DNA of 64,000 bases from Celeribacter naphthalenivorans (GTDB lineage: Bacteria > Pseudomonadota > Alphaproteobacteria > Rhodobacterales > Rhodobacteraceae): positions 180,464-244,463 of the forward strand of contig NZ_JAIVLK010000011.1 of NCBI RefSeq assembly GCF_020524585.1. The letters run 5' to 3'. Positions 17,690 through 29,231 of this stretch are shown piece by piece. The notes below the pieces were generated by a model. The model was not told where the DNA came from. It worked only from the letters and a program-made list of their open reading frames with translations, and made no database searches. Position 1 is the first letter of the stretch, and each line of letters begins with the position of its first letter. Made by a program: the position numbers and the translations under genes.

Positions 17690-18811
17690 GTGAGGTCAGA
17701 CGTAAAACCGGATCGACGCTCCCGCGACAATGCGCGGGTGACGATCACCGATCTTTCTCAGGCGCTCAGTCTGACGAAGGGAACAGTCTCCCGTGCGTTG
17801 AACGGGTATCCGGATATTTCCGAAACCACCCGCATTCGTGTCATTCGTGCTGCACAGGCGATGGGCTATCGTCCTTTGAGCCAGGCGCAGGCGATCAAGA
17901 CAGGGCGCAGCTGTTCTTTGGGGCTCGTGATCGAGCTGTCCGAACATGACGCCCACGCGCCGTTTCTGGCCGAATTCCTTGCCGGATTGACCCAAGCCGC
18001 CTCTGCTGAGGGGTGGACGCTCACCATCGCGACCTCTGAGAGTGAGGGCGATACCTTGCGGATCATGCGCGACCTGATTTTGCACCGCAAAGCCGATGGC
18101 TTCATCTTGCCGCGCGTATTATGGGATGATCCGCGCATCGCCTTTCTGGATCGCGAAAATGCACCGTATATTTGCTATGGTCGCAGCAAAAATCACGCTG
18201 AGACATCCTATTTTGATGCGTTGAGTGAGGCTTCCATGGCCGAGGCTGTGACGTGGCTGGCGCAGCTGGGGCATGAGCGGATCGCTTATATCGGCTCTGC
18301 CAGCCATTACGCCTATTCGCATCTGCGCCGCGACGGTTATCGCGCGGGACTTGAGCAGGAAGGCTTGGTGTTTGACCCGGCCTTGATGATCGAAGAGGTG
18401 CTGGACCCGGAAGAAGCCGCCAAGGCCACGCGTCAGGTGTTGGCGATGGCGCGTCCTCCCACTGCTATTCTCTGCGCCACCGATACTCTGGCGCGCGGGG
18501 TCTATGACGTCGCCCATGAGATGGGGCTCAAGATTGGCTCGGACCTTTCGGTCATCGGCTATGACGGTTCCCCCGAGGCGCAGGCGATGTGGCCACGTTT
18601 GGCCACCTTTGCTGTCGACAACCGCAAAGCCGGCGCGGCTTTGGGCGCGATGCTCATGGCGCGGGTGCGCGATCTCAATGCACCGCTTCAACAAGATCTC
18701 ATTGCCGCAGAATTTCGTCCGGGAGGCTCGACGGGCCGTCCGGACAAGACGCCAGAAGAACTGGCGCATCATGTGATCCGCCTGTCGGTGGATCGCAGTC
18801 GTAACGATTGA
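17690..18811 (+). CDS. LacI-family transcriptional regulator of the adjacent sugar-type ABC operon
   Basis: A 373-residue LacI/GalR repressor. The helix-turn-helix is at about residues 16-65 (ITDLSQALSLTKGTVSRALNGY, hinge AQAMGYRPLSQAQAI), followed by a periplasmic-binding-protein-like effector domain with GLVIELSEHDAHAPF and GYDGSPEAQAMWPRLATF. GTG start with GAGGAGGAGG at good spacing. It precedes genes for binding protein, two permeases, hydrolase and ATPase in the order of rhizobial aglREFGAK. The effector is unknown; a glucoside such as glucosylglycerate is a guess from the hydrolase. Confidence 0.9.
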   Translation: MRSDVKPDRRSRDNARVTITDLSQALSLTKGTVSRALNGYPDISETTRIRVIRAAQAMGYRPLSQAQAIKTGRSCSLGLVIELSEHDAHAPFLAEFLAGLTQAASAEGWTLTIATSESEGDTLRIMRDLILHRKADGFILPRVLWDDPRIAFLDRENAPYICYGRSKNHAETSYFDALSEASMAEAVTWLAQLGHERIAYIGSASHYAYSHLRRDGYRAGLEQEGLVFDPALMIEEVLDPEEAAKATRQVLAMARPPTAILCATDTLARGVYDVAHEMGLKIGSDLSVIGYDGSPEAQAMWPRLATFAVDNRKAGAALGAMLMARVRDLNAPLQQDLIAAEFRPGGSTGRPDKTPEELAHHVIRLSVDRSRND

Positions 18812-18835
18812 ATGCATCAACTCAGGGAGAGAGCG

Positions 18836-20185
18836 ATGACACTGAAAAAACACATCCTTTTGACAACGGCGGCGACCGCGCTTGCGTTGACCAGCTTTGC
18901 GGCAAGTGCCGACACGTTGCGGTTCTGGACCACCGAGGAACAGCCGGATCGTTTGGCGAAACAAGAAGAGATGGCCAAGGCGTTCGAAGAGAAAACCGGC
19001 ACGGCCGTCGAAGTGATCCCGGTGACCGAGGCCGAGCTTGGTACGCGGGCCACTGCCGCCTTTGCTGCGGGTGATTTGCCGGATGTGATCTATCACACGC
19101 TGCAATATGCGCTGCCTTGGGCCGAGGCGGGGATCCTCGATATGGATGCCGCCACCGACGTGATCGAAGAGTTGGGCGTCGACACCTTCGCCCCCGGCGC
19201 TCTGGGCATGGCGGCGATGGACGACGGCTATGCCTCCGTGCCGGTCGATGGCTGGACCCAGATGATCGTCTATCGCAAGGACCTCTTCGACGAAGCGGGA
19301 CTTGAGGCGCCGACCTCTTATGCCGCTGTCGAAGCGGCTCTTGAAAAACTCCACAACCCGCCGGAAATGTATGGCTTCGTTGCCGCGACCAAAGTGGACG
19401 AAAACTTCATGTCGCAGGTGTTGGAACATGTCTTCCTTGCCAATGGTGTGAGCCCGGTGGACGAGGGTGGTTTCGCGCCTTTGGATGAGGCGAAAACCAC
19501 CGAAGTGCTTGATTTCTATAAAGCCATCGCCGAAGCCTCGCCTCCGGGTGATCTCTATTGGGACCAGTCCCGCACGCTCTACTTCTCCGGAAATGCGGCG
19601 ATGATCATCTGGTCGCCCTTCATCCTCGATGAGCTGGCCGGTCTGCGCGACAGCTCGCCGCCCACGATCAACGACGATCCGACCTCTGGCGAATTGGCCT
19701 CGAAAACCGGCATCGTGACGACCTTCTCCGGTCCGTCCAACCCGGACGGCGCGGCTTGGGGTGACATCCGCTATTTCGGCATCACGTCGGATGCGGATAC
19801 GGATGCTGCCGAGGAATTCGTGATGTATTCCATGGATGAGGGCTATACTCAAACTCTGTCCATCGCGCCCGAGGGCAAATTCCCGGTGCGTCGTGGCACG
19901 GCTGATGACCCGGAGCTCTTCGCCAAGGCATGGGCAGAGCTTCCCGCCGGTGTGGACCGCAAAGCGCCGCTGGGCGATCTTTATGCGCAGGACATGATCG
20001 ACGAAATCGTAGGCGGTCTCGACGTTGCTCAGCGTTGGGGTGTGACCGAAGGTCAACTGACGCTCGCCTCCAAGATGATCAACTCTCAGGTCATCAACCG
20101 CGTGGTGCGCGAATATATCGACGGTGAAATCGACGCGGCGGCGGCCGTGGCCGAGATGAACGCCGAACTGGGCGCGATCGAATAA
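18836..20185 (+). CDS. ABC transporter substrate-binding protein, AglE-like
   Basis: A 449-residue family 1 extracellular solute-binding protein. The signal peptide ends about ASA-DTLRFW at residue 26. The mature part shows TEEQPDRLAKQEEMAKAF, FAAGDLPDVIYHTLQYA and YASVPVDGWTQMIVYRKDLF, typical of carbohydrate-binding proteins. The ATG at 18836 has GGGAGAGA upstream and gives a clean signal peptide. By position it delivers substrate to the two permeases downstream. Substrate is not determined; operon order resembles the alpha-glucoside system of Sinorhizobium. Confidence 0.88.
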   Translation: MTLKKHILLTTAATALALTSFAASADTLRFWTTEEQPDRLAKQEEMAKAFEEKTGTAVEVIPVTEAELGTRATAAFAAGDLPDVIYHTLQYALPWAEAGILDMDAATDVIEELGVDTFAPGALGMAAMDDGYASVPVDGWTQMIVYRKDLFDEAGLEAPTSYAAVEAALEKLHNPPEMYGFVAATKVDENFMSQVLEHVFLANGVSPVDEGGFAPLDEAKTTEVLDFYKAIAEASPPGDLYWDQSRTLYFSGNAAMIIWSPFILDELAGLRDSSPPTINDDPTSGELASKTGIVTTFSGPSNPDGAAWGDIRYFGITSDADTDAAEEFVMYSMDEGYTQTLSIAPEGKFPVRRGTADDPELFAKAWAELPAGVDRKAPLGDLYAQDMIDEIVGGLDVAQRWGVTEGQLTLASKMINSQVINRVVREYIDGEIDAAAAVAEMNAELGAIE

Positions 20186-20246
20186 GCGCCTTTCGGGGGT
20201 GCGGCTCACGCGCCCCCTAACTTTCAGGACAGACAGGGAGTTTTCC

Positions 20247-21494
20247 ATGTCGGACATCGGACCTCCGCGCGGGGCCGGGCCTTTGGCCCGTTCCGAGGCG
20301 CGCCTTGCCTGGGGCCTTTTGACCCCTACGATTCTAGCCGTTTCACTGGTCGTGCTTTTGCCGCTTTTGGCGATCTTCTGGATTTCCGTGAAACCCGTCT
20401 CACTGTCGGATTTGCGGGCGCCGGATACGGTCGTGCGCGAAGACCTGCGGGGCCGCCCTGCGGCGCCGGGTGATGAGGCGACGCTTCGATACCGGCTGCG
20501 CAACTCCTCTCCGAGTTCCGAAATCACGGGCGTGACATTGGAAGACACATGGCCAGAGGGGCTGACATTAGCGGGGGAGTTGGACCCGCGTTGTGAGATC
20601 GCAGAAGGGATTTTGTCCTGTGATCTGGGCGATTGGGAGGGCGGCTATCGTGAGACGCTGAACATCCCTGTCGTGACCGAACAGGCGTGGTTCGACACGG
20701 TGGGCGATGTCGAGGACACGCCGGTAGAGGTCAATGGCAAGGCCTCTTTCGTGCTCACCAACAATGAGTTCACTTTGAAGAACTTTGTGTCCGTTTTTGA
20801 CGGAGGCGAGTTCTTTTCCGTTCTTGGAGTGACCCTGTTTTACACGGTCTTTGGCACGGTGGGCGCGCTGGTCATGGGGCTTTTCGCCTCCTTGCTGCTC
20901 AATCACTCTTTCAGGGGCCAAGGCATTTTGCGCGGACTTTACCTCTTCCCCTACGTGGCGCCGGTGATCGCCGTGGCCTTCGCGTGGATTTTGCTCTTCG
21001 ACCCTTTCTCCGGCTCCGCCAATGCGCTTTTGGTGCAGATGGGGGTGATGGATCAGGCGATCAACTTCTTTGGTGAACGGCCCCTGGCGCTGATCATGGT
21101 GACGCTCTTCGAGATTTGGCGCTATTTCCCGCTGTCGTTCCTGTTCATCCTCGCCCGGATGCAGTCGATCTCGACCGATATGTATGAGGCCGCCGATATG
21201 GATGGTGCCTCGCCGTTCCAGCAGTTCTGGTATCTCAGCCTGCCGCAGCTTTTGGGCATTCTCTCGGTGCTCTTCCTGTTGCGCTTTATTTGGACCTTCA
21301 ACAAGTTCGACGACATTTTCCTTTTGACCGGCGGCAACGCGGGAACACGAGTTTTGACCGTGAATGTCTATGAACAGGCCTTTGCAGTGTCGAACATCGG
21401 CGCGGGTGCTGCGGTGGCCGTGGTGATCTTTGCCTGTCTGCTGCTCTTCTCCGTGTTCTTCTTCAAATTCATGTCGAAGGAGGAAGGGCTATGA
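20247..21494 (+). CDS. MalF-type ABC permease with inserted DUF11/Ig-like periplasmic domain
   Basis: A 415-residue sugar-type permease. A first membrane helix (about 20-46) is followed by a roughly 120-residue soluble insertion (51-172) and then the usual five helices, including the EAA loop MYEAADMDGASPFQQFWYLSLPQL. The insertion contains a stretch (75-145) resembling a DUF11 repeat: a beta-rich LRYRLRNSSP segment, GVTLEDTWPEGLTL, then two cysteines (116 and 125) around a Gly and LGDW. Placement between the first two core helices is equivalent to the P2 loop of MalF. Start ATG 20247 follows AGGGAG. Stop overlaps the next permease by 4 bp. Confidence 0.87.
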   Translation: MSDIGPPRGAGPLARSEARLAWGLLTPTILAVSLVVLLPLLAIFWISVKPVSLSDLRAPDTVVREDLRGRPAAPGDEATLRYRLRNSSPSSEITGVTLEDTWPEGLTLAGELDPRCEIAEGILSCDLGDWEGGYRETLNIPVVTEQAWFDTVGDVEDTPVEVNGKASFVLTNNEFTLKNFVSVFDGGEFFSVLGVTLFYTVFGTVGALVMGLFASLLLNHSFRGQGILRGLYLFPYVAPVIAVAFAWILLFDPFSGSANALLVQMGVMDQAINFFGERPLALIMVTLFEIWRYFPLSFLFILARMQSISTDMYEAADMDGASPFQQFWYLSLPQLLGILSVLFLLRFIWTFNKFDDIFLLTGGNAGTRVLTVNVYEQAFAVSNIGAGAAVAVVIFACLLLFSVFFFKFMSKEEGL

Positions 21495-22702
21495 AACACC
21501 TCCGTTTTGGATATCTCACCGGCCCCGCCTTGGGCGTTTTGTGGACGTTCGTCATCGCGGTGACCGTTGCCGTGGCGATGAGTTTTGCCACCGGTGAAGC
21601 GTTCCGACCCTCTCTGACGTGGTCCGTGATCTTCGGCATTCCCACTGGATTGGCGCTTGTCTGGGGCGGGACGACATTCGTCGCCTCCGCTCTACTCACT
21701 GTGGCCTATTTCGTCACCTTGTCGCTTGGGATCGGGCCGGTTCTGACTGGCAATGTCTCCTTGGTCGCGCGCGTGGCGGCGGCTCTGTTCATGGGGGTCG
21801 GCATCGGCTGGCCACTCAAGGTCTTCGTCGAAGAGCTGACCATGGGCGCTTTGACCCGGCATGAGTTTGAGGATGCGGTGATCCGCACGCTTAGGGGCTT
21901 TGGCTATATTTTCTTCACGGCCATCGTGGTCATACCCTTCTATGTGATGGTGATGACCAGCCTGAAAAATCAGGCGCAGCTGATGCAGAACCCCTTGGAT
22001 TTCTCCATCGATCTGTCGCAGGGCTGGGGCCTCTTCCGCTCCTATGTCGAGCTGATCACGGAGTTCAATTTCGGCTCCTATTTGTGGACGTCTTTCTACA
22101 TCTCCGTGCTGACCGTGTTCATCACGCTGCTGTTCGCGATCCCCGGTGCCTATGCCGTGGCGCGGCTTCGGTTCCGGGGGCAGGCGGCGTTTTCGCGGTC
22201 TATCCTCTTGATCTACATGGTGCCGATGATCGTTCTGGCGCTGCCGATTTACATCGCGTTTTCGATGATGGGGCTGCGCAATTCGATCACCGGCATCGTC
22301 ATGATCTACCCGGTGACGACGATCCCGGTGGCTTTGTATATGCTCCAAGGCTACTTCCGCGGGTTGCCCGCAGAGATCGAAGAGGCGGGCCTGATGGACG
22401 GGCTTTCAAGGCTACAGGTGATCTGGAAAATCACCCTTCCGCTCAGCCTTCCCGCGCTCGCCTCCGTGTCGCTTTACGTCTTCATGATCGCGTGGAACGA
22501 GTTCCTCTTGGCCTTCATGCTCTTGGATGATCCGTCGAAATTCACCCTGACGCGCGGCATCGCCTCGCTCAACTCGTCAGAAATTCCACGGCAACACCTC
22601 ATGGCTGGTTCGGTGATCGCCACCGTGCCGATCATGGCGCTGTTCTTGGGGCTGGAGAAATTCATGACCAAGGGTCTGACGGCGGGGAGTGTGAAAGGAT
22701 GA
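21491..22702 (+). CDS. MalG-type ABC permease with extra N-terminal membrane segment
   Basis: A 403-residue permease. The canonical MalG-like part starts near residue 135 (FFTAIVVIPFYVMVMTSLKN) and includes the EAA loop EIEEAGLMDGLSRLQVIWKI and the final AGSVIATVPIMALFL. Before it are about 130 residues with three to four predicted helices (around 12-32, 43-60, 62-80 and 88-105). Usual MalG proteins are about 280 residues. Overlaps the previous and next genes by 4 bp each, so the operon is tightly coupled. Confidence 0.88.
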   Translation: MKHLRFGYLTGPALGVLWTFVIAVTVAVAMSFATGEAFRPSLTWSVIFGIPTGLALVWGGTTFVASALLTVAYFVTLSLGIGPVLTGNVSLVARVAAALFMGVGIGWPLKVFVEELTMGALTRHEFEDAVIRTLRGFGYIFFTAIVVIPFYVMVMTSLKNQAQLMQNPLDFSIDLSQGWGLFRSYVELITEFNFGSYLWTSFYISVLTVFITLLFAIPGAYAVARLRFRGQAAFSRSILLIYMVPMIVLALPIYIAFSMMGLRNSITGIVMIYPVTTIPVALYMLQGYFRGLPAEIEEAGLMDGLSRLQVIWKITLPLSLPALASVSLYVFMIAWNEFLLAFMLLDDPSKFTLTRGIASLNSSEIPRQHLMAGSVIATVPIMALFLGLEKFMTKGLTAGSVKG

Positions 22703-23970
22703 CGTTTCAAAACCCCATCGACCAAGCCGCCCGCGATGTCCTCTTGGGCAATGATCGCGGCGGCTATACCATCCCGACGGCGCGGCTTTATCCCTATCAG
22801 TGGAACTGGGACAGTATGTTTTCCGCTTGGGGCTATGCGACCTTCGACATGGCGCGAGCCTGGCAGGAGGTACATCTGCTGTTCGCCTCGCAATGGGACA
22901 CCGGCATGGTGCCGCATATCATTTTCCATAAGGTCGACCCGGATTATTTTCCGGGGCCAAAGGTCTGGGGCGCGACCCATGAGCCGCCGACCTCGGGCAT
23001 TTCGCAGCCCCCCGTGGCCGCGACGCTCATTCGGAAAATCTATGAGAAGAACCCTGAGGCGGGGCTGTCGCATGTCAAAACGCTCTATCCGAAACTGGTC
23101 GCCTGGCATGATTGGTGGATCAGGGAACGCTGCAAAGACGGGCCTGTCGCGATCATCCATCCGTGGGAGAGCGGGCGGGACAATTGCCCCGATTGGGACC
23201 TCGGCATGGAGGGCATCGCGATCAATGAGGATGACCCCTATCTGCGCCGTGACACCACGCACGTGAAGGTGGAGGAGCGCCCGCAGAAATGGGATTATGA
23301 CCGCTATCTGGCGATCCTGGCCTTTGGGCGCTCCGTGAATTGGGACGACCGGGAGATGGTCGAGAACGGGCCCTTTCTGATGGCCGATCCGGGGATCACC
23401 TTTGTGCTCTTGCGGGCCTTCTCTGACCTGATCGCCTTGGGGCGCATCTTGGGCGAGGATGTAACCATATTGCAGGCGCAAGAGGCGCAGCTCCGCGAGG
23501 GGTTAGACAAGATGTGGAACGCGGAAAAAGGCTGGTTCGATGCCTATGACATGCGGACCGGAAAATTCGCCAATGTCTTGGGATCGGGGGCTTTTCTGGC
23601 CTATCTCGCGGGCGTGTCGCGTCCCGCGCTCGATGCCCATTTCGCGCGGATTTGGGACAAGGTGTCCTACGGCATCCCCTCCGCCGACCCGGACAGCGAG
23701 CGGTTCGAACCGCGGCGCTATTGGCGTGGGCCGACATGGCCGGTGGTCAATTCGCTCATCGCCATGGGGCTCAAGGACATGGGCCGCACAGAGGCCGAAG
23801 CGCGGCTTCGCGACGAGACAGCCCGCCTCATCGAGGGCGGTGGGTTTTGGGAATATTACGATCCGATGGATGGCACGCCCTGTGGCGGGGCCTCCTTTGG
23901 CTGGACGGCTGCCGTCTGGCTGACGTGGTGCGGTCAGACCCGTGCCCCGCAACAGACTGTGAAGGAGTAA
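22699..23970 (+). CDS. GH63-type glycoside hydrolase, glucosylglycerate/mannosylglycerate hydrolase-like
   Basis: A 423-residue (alpha/alpha)6-barrel hydrolase without signal peptide, hence cytoplasmic. Motifs in order: YQWNWDSMF (33-41), SQWDTGMVPHIIFH (64-77), GISQPPV (100-106), HPWESGRDNCPDWD (154-167), YWRGPTWPVVN (341-351), WEYYDP (384-389) and SFGWTA (399-404). These resemble glucosylglycerate and mannosylglycerate hydrolases of family GH63; D161 and E385 are my candidates for the catalytic acids. It sits where aglA (a GH13 alpha-glucosidase) sits in the rhizobial agl operon. Overlaps the permease stop (ATGA). A trehalase-like or other alpha-glucoside activity is the alternative. Confidence 0.78.
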   Translation: MTFQNPIDQAARDVLLGNDRGGYTIPTARLYPYQWNWDSMFSAWGYATFDMARAWQEVHLLFASQWDTGMVPHIIFHKVDPDYFPGPKVWGATHEPPTSGISQPPVAATLIRKIYEKNPEAGLSHVKTLYPKLVAWHDWWIRERCKDGPVAIIHPWESGRDNCPDWDLGMEGIAINEDDPYLRRDTTHVKVEERPQKWDYDRYLAILAFGRSVNWDDREMVENGPFLMADPGITFVLLRAFSDLIALGRILGEDVTILQAQEAQLREGLDKMWNAEKGWFDAYDMRTGKFANVLGSGAFLAYLAGVSRPALDAHFARIWDKVSYGIPSADPDSERFEPRRYWRGPTWPVVNSLIAMGLKDMGRTEAEARLRDETARLIEGGGFWEYYDPMDGTPCGGASFGWTAAVWLTWCGQTRAPQQTVKE

Positions 23971-23973
23971 GCG

Positions 23974-24984
23974 ATGTCGAGCATTGAGCTACAGGCCGTC
24001 GAGAAATGGTTCGGCGACGTACAGGTGATCAAGGGCGTTGATCTCAAGATTGACGAGGGCGAATTCATCATTTTCGTGGGGCCGTCCGGTTGCGGCAAAT
24101 CCACGCTCTTGCGGATGATCGCGGGGCTGGAAGAGACCTCTCGCGGCAAGATTTTCGTGGGTGAGCGTGACGCCACCGCCGAGCCGCCGTCGAAACGCGG
24201 TCTCGCGATGGTGTTCCAGTCTTACGCGCTCTACCCGCATATGTCGGTGCGCGATAATGTGGGCTTTGCTCTCAAGGCCGCTGGTGAGCCGAAGGATGTG
24301 ATCAAGCAAAAGGTCGACGAGGCCGCGCGGGTTTTGAAGCTCGACGACTATCTCGACCGCCGTCCGAAAGACCTCTCCGGCGGGCAACGGCAACGTGTCG
24401 CCATTGGCCGCTCCATCGTGCGTGATCCGACGGCGTTTCTCTTTGACGAACCGCTCTCGAATTTGGACGCAGCGCTGCGGGTCGAGATGCGCTACGAGCT
24501 AGCGAAACTGCACCGCTCGCTGAAATCCACGATGATCTATGTGACCCACGATCAGGTCGAGGCCATGACGCTCGCCGACCGTATCGTCGTGTTGGAGGCC
24601 GGTAAAATCGCGCAGGTCGGCTCGCCGAAAGAGCTATATGAACGCCCCGGCAACCTCTTCGTGGCGCAGTTCATCGGCAGTCCGAAAATGAACGTCATTC
24701 CGGCGACCTCATTGGGGCTGGGCGACAAGGGCAAAGACCTGGGCATTCGCCCGGAACATATCGCCATCGTCGCGCCCGGCGAGGGCGATCTCGATGGCAC
24801 GGTGGATGTGGTCGAATACTTGGGCGCCGACACCTACATCATCGTTGATGCGGAGAATGGCGCGGGGCAGATGACCATTCGCGATCTGGGCGATGCGCCG
24901 CATCAGCCGGGCGAAAAGGTTGGGCTTAAATTCGGCGAGGGCCGCACGCATTTGTTTGATGAGGCCGGTTTGGCGATCCGGTAA
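23974..24984 (+). CDS. ABC transporter ATP-binding protein, MalK/UgpC/AglK type
   Basis: A 336-residue ATPase of the carbohydrate-uptake CUT1 class. It has Walker A GPSGCGKST, VMVFQSYALYPHM-like Q-loop, signature LSGGQRQRVAIGR, Walker B FLFDEPLSNLD, switch His YVTHDQVEAMTLADR and a C-terminal TOBE-like domain from about residue 235 (GIRPEHI). Last gene of the operon, followed by a strong terminator. Energises the two permeases upstream; such ATPases can serve several transporters. Confidence 0.93.
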   Translation: MSSIELQAVEKWFGDVQVIKGVDLKIDEGEFIIFVGPSGCGKSTLLRMIAGLEETSRGKIFVGERDATAEPPSKRGLAMVFQSYALYPHMSVRDNVGFALKAAGEPKDVIKQKVDEAARVLKLDDYLDRRPKDLSGGQRQRVAIGRSIVRDPTAFLFDEPLSNLDAALRVEMRYELAKLHRSLKSTMIYVTHDQVEAMTLADRIVVLEAGKIAQVGSPKELYERPGNLFVAQFIGSPKMNVIPATSLGLGDKGKDLGIRPEHIAIVAPGEGDLDGTVDVVEYLGADTYIIVDAENGAGQMTIRDLGDAPHQPGEKVGLKFGEGRTHLFDEAGLAIR

Positions 24985-25003
24985 GTCATTCAACCACTAA
25001 TGA

Positions 25004-25033
25004 AAAACGGCAGGCTTTGCGGCCTGCCGTTTT
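25004..25033. terminator. Bidirectional intrinsic terminator
   Basis: A perfect 12-bp stem (AAAACGGCAGGC with GCCTGCCGTTTT) around a 6-nt loop, with T-runs on either strand. It lies between the convergent ends of the agl-like operon (plus) and nrdF (minus) and can serve both. Confidence 0.9.
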
Positions 25034-25052
25034 GTTTCTGCGCTGCCCGGGA

Positions 25053-28170
<3,118 letters not shown>

Positions 28171-28189
<19 letters not shown>

Positions 28190-28653
28190 GGCGCATCCCC
28201 CATTTGTGCGAGGCCGAGGTTCCGGCCCATTTTTTCCAATCCGGCGCGAACCCGCGCGATGTCGTTGTCAAATCCCGCAAGCTCGAATTTGTACAAGAGC
28301 GGGACATTGCATTTCCGGGCGATCACATCGCCCGCGCTGGCAAACAAAGTGCCGAAATTTCGGTTTCCGGCCCCGATCACGCCACGCAGCAGCGCGCGGG
28401 TGTCGGGATCGTTCAAGAGGCGGATCACTTGTTTCGGAACCGCGCCGCGCCCCTCGCCATCCGCATAGGTCGGACAGATCAGGACAAAAGGCCGGTCAAT
28501 CACCGGCCCTGTTTCCTTCGGGGAGATCGGAATGCGTTTCGCCGGAAGGCCGAGCCTGTCGACGAAGCGCACCGTGTTCTCCGAAGTGGAAGAATAATAG
28601 ACGATATCCGGAAAGCAGGTCGGCAGAGACGCCTCTGGACACACGTCTGACAT
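28171..28653 (-). CDS. nrdI: Flavodoxin-like NrdI, activator of NrdF
   Basis: A 160-residue flavodoxin-like protein that supplies oxidant for Mn2-tyrosyl radical assembly in NrdF. It shows [13 protein letters not shown] (phosphate loop), [19 protein letters not shown] and the diagnostic [14 protein letters not shown] near FMN. The N-terminus ([16 protein letters not shown]) is about 15 residues longer than usual and the true start may be internal. Overlaps nrdE, follows nrdH by 4 bp. Confidence 0.93.
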
Positions 28654-28657
28654 CGGA

Positions 28658-28900
28658 TCAGGACAGGCGTGCGATCATGTCGGGACGAAAGCCGGACCAG
28701 TGGTCGTCACCGGCGACGACAACAGGGGCCTGACGGTAGCCGAGGCCGGTCACGCGGGACATGGCGTCGTCGTCTTGGGTCAGGTCGATCACATCGTAGC
28801 TGATGCCTTTGGCGTCGAGCGCGCGCGTCGTGGCGGTGCATTGCACGCAGGCGGGTTTGGAGTAGACGATGATGGTGTCAGTGGCGGTCTGGGCGGTCAT
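28658..28900 (-). CDS. nrdH: Glutaredoxin-like NrdH redoxin
   Basis: An 80-residue glutaredoxin-like, thioredoxin-reductase-reduced electron donor for NrdE. It carries the CVQC active site (residues 18-21) in [17 protein letters not shown] and the C-terminal WSGFRPDMI signature of NrdH. First gene of nrdHIEF. GAGGA lies 8-9 nt before the ATG. The cobalamin riboswitch ends about 80 nt upstream. Confidence 0.95.
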   Translation of the reverse strand: MTAQTATDTIIVYSKPACVQCTATTRALDAKGISYDVIDLTQDDDAMSRVTGLGYRQAPVVVAGDDHWSGFRPDMIARLS

Positions 28901-28981
28901 TGCTCTTTGTCCTCTTGTGTCGTGCCGAGGACAGCGGACCCCCGCGCCCCCGAACCCTCCGTTCGTGGTTCTGTTCCGCTT

Positions 28982-29152
28982 TGGCAGGTCTCCTGACTTC
29001 GCGGATCATGGCTTGGCTGGCCTTCCCAGAACCCCTTTCAAAGGGCGGCCCCAGTGGCATTTTCAACCTCGCTCACCGCTTACAGTTACGGGGGTAGCGC
29101 CGGATTTACACCGATCTTCCCTCTTAGCCACCGACACGAGTCGATGGAACCG
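28982..29152 (-). promoter_or_regulatory. Cobalamin (B12) riboswitch upstream of nrdHIEF
   Basis: Reading the minus strand, the conserved core is present in order: GGTTCC, GAGGGAA, CGGTGTAAATCCGG, GCTACCCCCGTAACTGTAA, GCCACTG, GGGAAGGC and finally the B12 box AGTCAGGAGACCTGCC (28983-28998). It is followed by 80 nt of leader, including a CGAAC-GGAGG-GTTCG hairpin, then nrdH. No intrinsic terminator with a T-run is seen, so control may be translational or Rho-dependent. Adenosylcobalamin would be expected to lower expression of this B12-independent reductase, presumably when a B12-dependent class II enzyme elsewhere can work. Confidence 0.93.
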
Positions 29153-29155
29153 AAG

Positions 29156-29202
29156 CAACATCATATAGCTTCCTGAGGGGGTCCACTGTCAATATGTAGA
29201 TA
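29156..29202 (-). promoter_or_regulatory. Probable nrd promoter with two NrdR-box-like sites
   Basis: The minus strand has TTGACA at 29192-29187 and a TATATG at 29167-29162, a sigma-70-like pair with a slightly long 19-bp spacer. Overlapping them are two sequences resembling the NrdR box core CWATATATWG: CTACATATTG (9 of 10) and CTATATGATG (8 of 10), 31 bp apart start to start. That spacing, three helical turns, is what tandem NrdR boxes show. The outer flanks match the consensus poorly. Transcription from here would start just before the riboswitch. Confidence 0.5.
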
Positions 29203-29231
29203 GCGCTTGACAGGAATTGAATCGGTGAAAG

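Noticed and set aside
18119..20548. 809-residue open frame antisense to the LacI and binding-protein genes.
   Set aside because: Composition is unlike real proteins and it covers two well-supported genes.
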